From NCBI RefSeq assembly GCF_047654805.1, contig NZ_JASGIV010000001.1:3472001-3536000 (forward strand): a DNA stretch of 64,000 bases. The letters are read 5' to 3'. The translations under genes were made by a program, and so were the position numbers. A model generated the notes under the pieces. It had not been told where the DNA came from. It worked only from the letters and a program-made list of their open reading frames with translations, and ran no database searches. Position 1 is the first letter of the stretch; each line of letters begins with the position of its first letter. Below are positions 49,847-57,902 of the stretch, in pieces. The stretch is from Pelomonas sp047654805 (GTDB taxonomy: Bacteria > Pseudomonadota > Gammaproteobacteria > Burkholderiales > Burkholderiaceae_C).

Positions 49847-51922
49847 CAGCGCCCGGGCGATGGCCTGGGCCAGTTCGGCCCGTGAATAGGGCTTCTGCAG
49901 CAATTCCCAGCCAGCAGGGGCGTTCTGGTCAGCCTCCAGCAGCTCGGCCGAGAAGCCTGACATCAGCAGGACGGCCAGGCGCGGCAGCCGCTGCTGAGCC
50001 TGGCTGGCCAGCACGGTGCCGCGCATGCCTGCGCCCAGTGCGATGTCTGTAAGCAACAGGTCGAAGCCGGCATCCTCGGTGAGCAGCAGCAGGGCCTGCT
50101 CGCCGCTCGCGCAGGCCGTCACGTCGCAACCCAGTGCGTCCAGGAATTGCCGGGCCACCGCCCGCACTTCGGCATCGTCCTCCACCATCAGCACCTTGAG
50201 GCCTGGCAGCAGCTCACCGCCCTGGCCGACGGGTTCGTCACGGATCAGCTGCGGGTCCCAGGGCCTGGGCAGATAGAGCGAGATCGTCGTGCCGGCGCCG
50301 GGCGCCGAATCGATGGTCACCGCCCCGCGCGACTGCTTGGCGAAGCCGTATACCGTACTCAGGCCCAGGCCCGTGCCACGCCCGACCTGTTTGGTCGTGA
50401 AGAAAGGCTCGAAGGCGCGTTCCCTGACCTCTTCCGGCATGCCCGTGCCGGTGTCCGTGATGGCGATGCGCAAGAAGCGCTCGTCCTGAGCGCTGGGGTC
50501 GTCGACCTCGCGCCGCACCTGAGCCGGCAGTGCGCCTGCCGGTCCGGCGCTGAAGCGCAGCGAGCCACCGTCAGGCATTGCATCACGCGCGTTGATGGCA
50601 ATGTTGAGCAGCGCAGACTCCAGCTGGCCCGGGTCTGCCAGCACCGCCAACGGGGCGGCCGGGTTGCCCGCCAACTCCACGCCGATCGCGATGCGCTGGT
50701 CCAGGGTGCGGCGCAGCATGTCCGCTAGCGAGTGCAGCAGCGCTCCAACGTCCACCGCGGCAGGCTGCAGCACCTGGCGCCGCGAAAAGGCAAGCAGCTT
50801 GCCGGTCAGCTCAGCGCCGCGCCGCGCCGCGCGCGTCGCGGCGCTGACGAGTTGCTGACCGAACTCATGGTCGGCCAGCACAGGCAGTTCCTCCAGCACC
50901 TGCAGGTTTCCCTGGATGACGGTGAGCAGGTTGTTGAAGTCATGGGCGATACCACCGGTGAGCTGCCCCACGCTCTCCAGCCGCTGCGCGTGGTTGAGCG
51001 CCTCCTCGCTTTGGGCCCGCTGCAGACAGGTCGCCAGCAGGTTGGCCATGGACTGCAGGAAGCGAATATCGTCGTCGCCGAAGTGCCCGGCGGCGCACGA
51101 GCGCACACACAGTACGCCCGTTACGCGCCCGCGATCGGACAGTGGAACAGCCAGCAGGCTGACCATGCCGGCGTCGAGATCGGCCTGCGGCACCTCAAAG
51201 CGGTCCTCGCGCGCAAGGTCGGCCACGACCAGGGGCTGGCCATGCGCCAGCACATGGCCAGCCGACGTGCGCGGGTCGGTCGGCAGCCGAGTGTCCAGCG
51301 GCAGCGAGGCGACATCGCCAAAGCGGCTGACGACACGCAACTGCAGCCGGTCAGGCTCCAGCAGCAGCACGCTGGAGAACTCGGCCTCCAGGGCCTGGGC
51401 GGCGAGCTCGGGAACTCGCATCAACAGCTTCTGGGGGTCGCGCTCGTCGACGGCCAGGCGCCCCAACTCGGCCAGGTGCTCACTGTGGCGCGCACGCTGC
51501 AGGGCCTGCCTGACGCGCGGATAGGCGCCGATGTCGCGGATGGCCGCCACCACGTACGGCAGACCGTGGCTCTGCAGTGGACTCAGTGCGATCTCCACCA
51601 TCACCTCGCTACCATCTCGGCGCTTGGCCACCAACTCCATCTGCGTTCCCATGGGACGCGGACGCGGAGCCAGGCCGTAAGCCTTGCGGTAGGAGGCGTG
51701 GCGGGGACGGATGCTGTCGGGCACCAGCGCATCCACGGCAGTCCCGATGAGCTCGCCGGACGCATAACCCAGCAGCGCCTCGGCGGCGGGATTGGCCAGC
51801 ACGATCTGCCCTTCAGCATCCACCAGCAGCAGGCCGTCCGCCGCCGCAGAGAACAGCGAGCGGTAGACGCCCAGGTCGTCCACGACCTGCGGCGTCGGCT
51901 CTGGGGCGCGGAGGCCGTCCAT
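49832..51922 (-). CDS. hybrid sensor histidine kinase (PAS-GAF-HisKA-HATPase-REC)
   Basis: 696 aa soluble kinase. PAS domain about 15-135 (FSAAADGLLLVDAEGQIVLANPAAEALLG), GAF domain about 155-305 (SSVLLLEPDRLQLRVV ... SLLAVPLSDRGRVTGVLCVR), HisKA with GGIAHDFNNLL (His near 326), HATPase with NIAINARDAMP, DTGTGMP and GRGTGLGLS, then a receiver domain with LLLTDIALGAGM (Asp near 624). HDFNN is typical of kinases with C-terminal receivers. It directly follows the OmpR-type regulator gene, so is likely its partner. No membrane part, so the signal is cytoplasmic. Confidence 0.92.
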   Translation of the reverse strand: MDGLRAPEPTPQVVDDLGVYRSLFSAAADGLLLVDAEGQIVLANPAAEALLGYASGELIGTAVDALVPDSIRPRHASYRKAYGLAPRPRPMGTQMELVAKRRDGSEVMVEIALSPLQSHGLPYVVAAIRDIGAYPRVRQALQRARHSEHLAELGRLAVDERDPQKLLMRVPELAAQALEAEFSSVLLLEPDRLQLRVVSRFGDVASLPLDTRLPTDPRTSAGHVLAHGQPLVVADLAREDRFEVPQADLDAGMVSLLAVPLSDRGRVTGVLCVRSCAAGHFGDDDIRFLQSMANLLATCLQRAQSEEALNHAQRLESVGQLTGGIAHDFNNLLTVIQGNLQVLEELPVLADHEFGQQLVSAATRAARRGAELTGKLLAFSRRQVLQPAAVDVGALLHSLADMLRRTLDQRIAIGVELAGNPAAPLAVLADPGQLESALLNIAINARDAMPDGGSLRFSAGPAGALPAQVRREVDDPSAQDERFLRIAITDTGTGMPEEVRERAFEPFFTTKQVGRGTGLGLSTVYGFAKQSRGAVTIDSAPGAGTTISLYLPRPWDPQLIRDEPVGQGGELLPGLKVLMVEDDAEVRAVARQFLDALGCDVTACASGEQALLLLTEDAGFDLLLTDIALGAGMRGTVLASQAQQRLPRLAVLLMSGFSAELLEADQNAPAGWELLQKPYSRAELAQAIARALSGGS

Positions 51923-52669
51923 TCAGGAAACCGGCTCCACCGGCGGGATGAAGATGTAGCCGGCGCCGCGCACCGACTTGATGATCTGGGGGTTCTCCGC
52001 GCTCACCTCCAGCTTCTTGCGCAGGCGGCCGACCTGCACGTCGATGGTGCGGTCGAACGGCGCCGCCTCGCGGCCGCGCGTGTGCTCCAGCAGGAAGTCG
52101 CGCGACAGCACGCGCCCGGCGTGCTGGGCCAGCGCTGCTAGCAGCTCGAACTCGCCCGTCGTGAGCCTCACCTCGGCGCCGGCGGGGTCGTCCAGGCGCC
52201 GGGCGGCCAGGTCCAGCCGCCAGCCCAGGAAGCCCAGGCAAGGCCCCCCGGAAATCGTAGTCGCGGCGGGAGGGGACAGTGCAGCGACAGCAGGCGGCGT
52301 GGGCTCGATACGCCGCAGCACGGCCTTGATGCGGGCCACCAGTTCGCGCAGGTCGAAGGGCTTGGTGACGTAGTCGTCGGCTCCCACCTCCAGGCCCACG
52401 ACCTTATCCACCGCGTCACCGCGGCCGGTAATGATGACCAGGCCGCAGCGCCAGTGTTCACGCAGCTGGCGCGCGATGGCGAAGCCATCCTCGCCGGGCA
52501 GCCCAAGATCCAGCAGCACCAGCTCGGGCGGGTCTGCGGGCATGAGCTCCATCAGGGCACGCCCCGAGTGCAGCTGCGTGGTTCTGAAGCCATGCGTGCC
52601 GAGGTAGTGGGCAAGCAGCTCGGTGATGGCGAATTCGTCGTCGACTACGGCAATGTGCTGGATCGTCAC
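51923..52669 (-). CDS. OmpR-family response regulator
   Basis: 248 aa. Receiver domain 1-120 with Asp10/Asp11, phospho-acceptor Asp54 (VLLDLGLPGEDG) and VTKPFD Lys; a Pro/Ala linker of about 25 residues, longer than normal; then the winged-helix domain (LTTGEFELLAALAQHAGRVLSRDFLLEHTRG ... IDVQVGRLRKKLE ... IIKSVRGAGYIF). Transcription factor for the hybrid kinase encoded immediately downstream with no gap. Confidence 0.93.
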   Translation of the reverse strand: MTIQHIAVVDDEFAITELLAHYLGTHGFRTTQLHSGRALMELMPADPPELVLLDLGLPGEDGFAIARQLREHWRCGLVIITGRGDAVDKVVGLEVGADDYVTKPFDLRELVARIKAVLRRIEPTPPAVAALSPPAATTISGGPCLGFLGWRLDLAARRLDDPAGAEVRLTTGEFELLAALAQHAGRVLSRDFLLEHTRGREAAPFDRTIDVQVGRLRKKLEVSAENPQIIKSVRGAGYIFIPPVEPVS

Positions 52670-52766
52670 GGCGTCGGCGCGTCAGCTTCGTTGGGGACCG
52701 GCAGCCATTCTTGCACCGATCCGTGACACCGGCCGAAGGACTGCCGGGCGGCCTCGCCGCGGGAGC

Positions 52767-52958
52767 CTACCGCCCTCCCAGCACCCGCGCCGGCAGCATG
52801 ACGATAGCCCGCAGCAGGCCGAACGCGCCGTCGACCGCGATGCCCAGCAGCCTGAATGGCAGCGTGATCAGCCAGACCAGCGGCCACAGCACCAAGGCCA
52901 GCAGTGCCAGCGGCCAGCAGATCACGAACAGAATGCACCAGAGCAGGAAACCGAACAT
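52767..52958 (-). CDS. small conserved hydrophobic protein, 63 aa
   Basis: MFGFLLWCILFVICWPLALL opens a protein with two to three hydrophobic stretches and a basic C-terminus (MLPARVLGGR). Very similar short membrane proteins are common in proteobacteria but have no known function. Its start is 11 bases after the S9 peptidase stop, so the two are likely co-transcribed. Confidence 0.78.
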   Translation of the reverse strand: MFGFLLWCILFVICWPLALLALVLWPLVWLITLPFRLLGIAVDGAFGLLRAIVMLPARVLGGR

Positions 52959-52969
52959 CGCGAAACTCC

Positions 52970-54910
52970 TTACTTGGCCGGCAGGCTCACGCCCGGCTTC
53001 AGGTGCTTGTCCAGAAACTCAACCATGCGGCGGTTGGCCTCGATCTGGTTCTTCTTCTTCGAGAAGCCATGACCCTCGTCGTCGAACACCAGGTAGTCCA
53101 CCGGCACGTTGTTCTTCCGCACCGCTGCGACGATGTCGTCGCTTTCCGGCTTGATGACGCGCGGATCGTTCGCGCCCTGGATGACCATCAAGGGCTTCCT
53201 GATCTCCTTGGCGTGGAAGAGCGGCGAAGTGGCCATCAGGAATTCGCGATCCTTCACCGGGTCGCCGATCTCCTGGTACAACGCTTGGCGAAAGCTTTCC
53301 CAGTACGGCGGGATGCTCTCCAGCGTACGGATCCAGTTGGCAACGCCAAAGATGTCGATGCCGACCTTGAAGGCCTCGGGGCGAAAGGCCATGGCGGACA
53401 GCACCATGTAGCCGCCATAGCTGCCACCGACGATGCCGATGCGCTCGGGGTCGATGACGCCGGTGCCGGCGAGAAAGGTCTTGGCCTCGATGCAATCCCA
53501 CAGCGGCTCGCGGCCATGCTTGCCGTCGTCGGCCGTGAAGAAGCTCTTGCCGTAGCCCGAGCTGCCGCGGTTGTTGATGCCCAGCACCGCATAGCCGTTG
53601 TTGACGAAGTACTGCATGAGCGCCGAGTAGCCCCGCATGGTCTGGCCGCCGGGGCCGCCGTGCACCCAGACAATCGCCGGCACCTTGTTCGTCGGCGAGG
53701 CCTCTTTCGGAAGCATATAGACGGACGGAATGACCATGCCGTCGAAGCTCTTGAAGCGGACGATGCTCGCATCCACCAGCTCACTGGCATCGATGTCCTT
53801 GGACAGGCTCTGGGTCAGTTGCCGGGGCGCCGCGCTGGAGCCCACGTCGGCGACGAAGAGGTTGCTGGGCGAGCGGTCGCCGTTCACGTAGAAGGCCATA
53901 CGCTTTCCGCTGGCCGAGAAACGCACGCCCCGCACTTCGCCGCCAGGCAGTTTGGGCAGCGCGATGGGCTGGCCATCGCGGTACAGGCGCAGTGCGATGC
54001 TGGCGTCGGCATTGATGCCGGTGACACGATGGCGGCCGTCCTTGGAGAAGGCCGTGTAGGCGACGTCCCAGTCGGCCTTCTCGACCTCGCGGGTCGCTCC
54101 GCTGGCGATGTCGTAGGCGACGACGCGGGTGAACTCGCCGCCGTCGTTGCTTGTCATCAGCAGCGCTTTGCTGTCCGGCGTGAAGTCCTGCGGCGCGTAC
54201 TGAGCCACGCCTGTGTGCTTGGTGATGTGCTTGATCTCGCCGCTCTTCAGATCAGCAAGATGCACGTCGGAGTCGGCGGTGGTGTTGACCTTGGCCAATG
54301 CCAGCCAGCGGCCGTCGCGACTGATGTCGGCGACTTCCCAGCCGGCCTCGTTCTTGAAGACCAGCGTACGGGCATAGGTCTTGGCGTCGAAGCGGTAGAG
54401 ATCAAAGAAGCGTGGATCGCGCTCATTGGTCGAGACGTAGAAAGCCGCGTCGTCGCCGCTCCAGCCCATGAAGTTGGCCTTGAGCTTGTCACCCGGCGTC
54501 AGGTCTCGTTCGCTGCCGTCCAGCTCGCGCACATAAAGGTGATTGAGTTCGTTGCCCGCCTGATCGCGGGTATAGAGGATCCGGTCATCACTGGGGAAGA
54601 AACCGACGGCGTAGTGACTGTCGGTCTTGGAATTCGTCAGCTGCTCCGGCTTGCCGCCGCCCACGGGCATGGCATAGACGTTGAAGATGCCGGTCTCGTT
54701 GCTGTGGAAGAGGATGCGGCTCTCATCGGCCGAAAAACTGGCGCCACCGATGTTCACGGTGGCCATGAACTGTTCAATGGTGTAGCGCTTGGCCGGCTTG
54801 GACGCCTTGGTGGCGGCGGCCGGCTTGGCGGCGGCCGGCTTGTCGGCGGCGGTGGCGGTTCCCGCCAGCAGGGCGAGCGTTGCGACGACAGTCAGCAGGG
54901 GGCGGCTCAT
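52970..54910 (-). CDS. exported S9-family (prolyl oligopeptidase-type) serine peptidase
   Basis: 646 aa with a signal peptide (MSRPLLTVVATLALLAGTATAA) and an Ala/Lys/Pro-rich linker. An N-terminal beta-propeller (about 50-380) is followed by the alpha/beta-hydrolase domain: HGGPGGQ oxyanion region, nucleophile GGSYGGYM (Ser near 498), Asp in ANDPRVIKPES and His in DDEGHGFSK. Periplasmic oligopeptidase or acylaminoacyl-peptidase-like. Transcribed with the small hydrophobic gene. Confidence 0.93.
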   Translation of the reverse strand: MSRPLLTVVATLALLAGTATAADKPAAAKPAAATKASKPAKRYTIEQFMATVNIGGASFSADESRILFHSNETGIFNVYAMPVGGGKPEQLTNSKTDSHYAVGFFPSDDRILYTRDQAGNELNHLYVRELDGSERDLTPGDKLKANFMGWSGDDAAFYVSTNERDPRFFDLYRFDAKTYARTLVFKNEAGWEVADISRDGRWLALAKVNTTADSDVHLADLKSGEIKHITKHTGVAQYAPQDFTPDSKALLMTSNDGGEFTRVVAYDIASGATREVEKADWDVAYTAFSKDGRHRVTGINADASIALRLYRDGQPIALPKLPGGEVRGVRFSASGKRMAFYVNGDRSPSNLFVADVGSSAAPRQLTQSLSKDIDASELVDASIVRFKSFDGMVIPSVYMLPKEASPTNKVPAIVWVHGGPGGQTMRGYSALMQYFVNNGYAVLGINNRGSSGYGKSFFTADDGKHGREPLWDCIEAKTFLAGTGVIDPERIGIVGGSYGGYMVLSAMAFRPEAFKVGIDIFGVANWIRTLESIPPYWESFRQALYQEIGDPVKDREFLMATSPLFHAKEIRKPLMVIQGANDPRVIKPESDDIVAAVRKNNVPVDYLVFDDEGHGFSKKKNQIEANRRMVEFLDKHLKPGVSLPAK

Positions 54911-55085
54911 GGAGTCTCCATATCAACAGGTGATTGGACTCTAGCCAGCTCGATCGCTCCCCCCATCGCGGTTGTGACGAAGCGCCGGATTCGCGGGACA
55001 GGCGGTTCATGGCAGCGCTGGGCCGCCCCTGAGCCGCCTTGCGCTATCGCGAGCAGGCTGACTTACGGCCCGACCTGAGGTGCCG

Positions 55086-56393
55086 TCATTTCATGGAACG
55101 GCCGGCGACATAGCAGGCGGCGAGATTGCGCTCGTCGGCCAGCGTCATCCAGGCGAAGACACGCTCGTGCAGTTCGCGGGCAGCAGCATCGCGCGCCTCG
55201 GCCACGGGGCCTTGGGCCCAGTCCCAGACGCAGAGGTCAGCCGTCTGCCCCACCGACAGGCCTCCGATCTCGCCACCCAGCTGCAGCGCCTCTGCCGCCC
55301 CACGCGTAGCCGCGTGCAATGCCGACCAAGCCGTCATCCGCTCGCCGCGCAAGGCCTGCACCTTGTAGGCGTCACCCATGTTGCGCGGCAGGCACAGCGA
55401 GGTGCCGCCGCCCACGTCCGAAGCCAGGCTGACGTTGAACATGGCGCCGGACCACTCGAACAGCCCGCTGCCGAGGAAGAGGTTGCTCGACGGACAGTGG
55501 GCAATCTGGGCGCCACGGTCCCCAATGACGACACGGTCGCGCGGATCCAGATAGATGCCGTGCGCCAGCACCGAGCGTGGGTGCACCAGGCCAGCGTCGT
55601 CGTAGACATCAAGATAGCTGCGCGCCTGCGGGAAGAGCTCGCCCACCCAGGCCACCTCGGCGCGGTTCTCGGCCAGGTGGGTCTGCATGTAGAGGCTGGC
55701 GTCAGACCGGCACAGGGCACCAGCCATCGCGAGCTGTGCAGGCGTGCTCGTCGGCGCAAAGCGCACTGTCACGGCATAGGCCAAGCGATCACGGCCGTGG
55801 AAGCGGCTGATGAGGTCGACGCAGTCTCTCTCGGCATTGACGACGTCATCGCGCAGTCCATCCGGTGCATGGCGGTCCATCAGCACCTTGCCTGTGACCA
55901 GCCGCATGCCGCGTGCCGCGGCGCTCTCGAACAACGCCTCGGCTGAAACCTTGTGCACCGTCGGGAAGACCACGGCTGAAGTGGTACCGCTGGTCAGCAA
56001 CGCATCCAGGAACACCTCGGCGCCCGCGCGGCTACGCGCCGGGTCGGCAAAGGCGCATTCGCTGGGGAATGTGTAGCGCTTCAGCCAGTCCAGCAACTCG
56101 GTGCCGTAGGAGCCGATGACCTCAAGTTGAGGGCAGTGCACGTGGGTATCGATGAAACCTGGCAGCACCAACCGGCCGGCATGGTCCTTGCGCTCCCAGC
56201 TCTCGTCCGGCTCGGCAGCCTGCCGGCCAACGATGCGGCCGTCCTCGATCAACAACCAGTGATCGCGGTCGAAGCGCACAGCTGGCGACTCCGTGTCACC
56301 CCAGCGTGGTGCGGCCGTGAAATCCAGCAGATCACCCCGCAAAGCCCATCGGCGCTGACTGTTGGCGAATTTTTCCTGGTTAGTAAAACTCAT
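55086..56393 (-). CDS. guaD: guanine deaminase
   Basis: 435 aa from ATG 56393 (MSFTNQEKFANSQRRWALRGDLL); the frame is open far upstream, but that part is antisense to xdhA. Amidohydrolase fold: metal site DTHVHCPQ (His84, His86), HLAEN, VLAHGIYLD, HCPSSNLFLGSG and SLASDVGGG. It converts guanine to xanthine, the substrate of the divergent xdhAB genes. Only 39 bases separate the two starts, so control regions must overlap coding sequence. Confidence 0.93.
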   Translation of the reverse strand: MSFTNQEKFANSQRRWALRGDLLDFTAAPRWGDTESPAVRFDRDHWLLIEDGRIVGRQAAEPDESWERKDHAGRLVLPGFIDTHVHCPQLEVIGSYGTELLDWLKRYTFPSECAFADPARSRAGAEVFLDALLTSGTTSAVVFPTVHKVSAEALFESAAARGMRLVTGKVLMDRHAPDGLRDDVVNAERDCVDLISRFHGRDRLAYAVTVRFAPTSTPAQLAMAGALCRSDASLYMQTHLAENRAEVAWVGELFPQARSYLDVYDDAGLVHPRSVLAHGIYLDPRDRVVIGDRGAQIAHCPSSNLFLGSGLFEWSGAMFNVSLASDVGGGTSLCLPRNMGDAYKVQALRGERMTAWSALHAATRGAAEALQLGGEIGGLSVGQTADLCVWDWAQGPVAEARDAAARELHERVFAWMTLADERNLAACYVAGRSMK

Positions 56394-56432
56394 ATGGCAA
56401 TTCTGAGGCAAGGTTCGACAATCAGGTGCAGC

Positions 56433-57902
56433 ATGAATACCCGACCCATCCGCTTTTTCCACCGTGGCGACGTCGTCGAGGTGGCCGACCTGCCCCCGAC
56501 GACGACGGTGCTGCAGTACCTGCGCGAGCACGCCGGCTGCACCGGCACCAAGGAGGGCTGCGCCGAGGGAGACTGCGGTGCCTGCACTGTCATCCAGGGC
56601 GAGCTGGGCACCGATGGCGAGTTGGTGCTGTGCAACGTCAATGCCTGCACGCAGTTCCTGCCGACTCTGGACGGCCGCATGCTGCTGACCGTGGAAGATC
56701 TGGGCGGCCCCGAGATCCCCAACCCCGCGCAGCAGGCGCTGGTGGACTGCCATGGCTCGCAGTGCGGCTTCTGCACACCTGGCTTCGTCATGAGCCTGAC
56801 AGCCTGCTACGAGGCCCACCAGGCCGCGGGCACCAAGCCCACTCGCCAGCAACTGGCCGATGCGCTGGCCGGCAACCTGTGTCGCTGCACCGGCTACCGA
56901 CCCATCCTGGATGCTGGCGAACGGATGTTCGACGGCCCCGTTCGCTGCCTGGACCGCGCTCCCATCGCCGCGGCGCTGCAGGCCCTGGCCGCCGACGCGC
57001 CGCTGGACTACGTCCACGGCAGCGCCCGCTTCCATGCGCCGCGGACCATCGCCGAGCTGGCCCGGCTACGCGAAGCCCATCCCCAAGCGACGTTGCTGGC
57101 CGGCTCGACCGACGTCGGTCTGTGGGTCAACAAGCAGTTCCGCGACCTGGGGGACGTCATCTACACCGGCCGCGTCGCGGCACTGCGCGAGATCCACGAG
57201 GAAGGCGGCTGGCTGTGGATAGGCTCCGCCGCCACACTGGAAGACAGCTGGGCCGCACTAGCCACCGCAGTGCCGCGACTGCGTGAGCTGTGGCTGCGCT
57301 TCGCGTCGCCACCAGTGCGCCACGCCGGTACGCTGGGCGGCAACATCGCCAACGGATCGCCCATCGGCGATGGCGCGCCGGCGCTGATCGCGCTAGACGC
57401 TGACGTCATCCTGCGCCGCGGCGCACAGCAACGCCGGCTGAAGCTCCAGGACTTCTATCTGGACTACATGAAGAAGGACTTGCAGCCCGGCGAGTTCGTC
57501 GAGGCCTTGCATGTTCCGCTGCCGACAGGCGACTGGCAGTTCAGCGCACACAAGATCGCCAAACGCCACGACAGCGACATCTCGGCCGTCTGCGCCGTGC
57601 TGGCCCTGCGCGTCGATGCCGGCATCGTGCACGAGGCCCGCTTCGCCTTCGGCGGTATGGCCGCGATCGTCAAGCGTGCTGCTGCCGCCGAAGCCGCAGT
57701 CGTCGGTCATCCCTGGAGCGAGACCACCGCGCTGGCCGCCGCAGCCGCCCTGCCGCAGGACTTCACGCCCATGACCGACATGCGCGCGTCGAGCGCGTAC
57801 CGGCTCAAGGTAGCGCAGAACCTGTTCATCAAGCTGTGGCTGGAAACCGACGGCGCCGCGCCCATCGGCATCTGGCCCTCACTGCAGGAGGTGCCGGCAT
57901 GA
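56433..57902 (+). CDS. xdhA: xanthine dehydrogenase small subunit (Fe-S and FAD domains)
   Basis: 489 aa from ATG 56433. N-terminal [2Fe-2S] cluster CTGTKEGCAEGDCGAC (Cys36, 43, 48, 51), second cluster domain with CGFCTPGF and CRCTGYRPIL, then the FAD domain (LLAGSTDVGLWVNKQ, HAGTLGGNIANGSPIGDGAPAL). Passes electrons from the molybdenum site to NAD. Its stop overlaps the xdhB start (ATGA), fixing the operon order. The xanthine comes from GuaD. Confidence 0.94.
   Translation: MNTRPIRFFHRGDVVEVADLPPTTTVLQYLREHAGCTGTKEGCAEGDCGACTVIQGELGTDGELVLCNVNACTQFLPTLDGRMLLTVEDLGGPEIPNPAQQALVDCHGSQCGFCTPGFVMSLTACYEAHQAAGTKPTRQQLADALAGNLCRCTGYRPILDAGERMFDGPVRCLDRAPIAAALQALAADAPLDYVHGSARFHAPRTIAELARLREAHPQATLLAGSTDVGLWVNKQFRDLGDVIYTGRVAALREIHEEGGWLWIGSAATLEDSWAALATAVPRLRELWLRFASPPVRHAGTLGGNIANGSPIGDGAPALIALDADVILRRGAQQRRLKLQDFYLDYMKKDLQPGEFVEALHVPLPTGDWQFSAHKIAKRHDSDISAVCAVLALRVDAGIVHEARFAFGGMAAIVKRAAAAEAAVVGHPWSETTALAAAAALPQDFTPMTDMRASSAYRLKVAQNLFIKLWLETDGAAPIGIWPSLQEVPA

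Noticed and set aside
56395..56412. GG-N10-GC spacing (TGGCAATTCTGAGGCA) before xdhA
   Set aside because: Only the invariant dinucleotides fit; the -12 box lacks TT before GC and the -24 box is weak. Not listed as a promoter.
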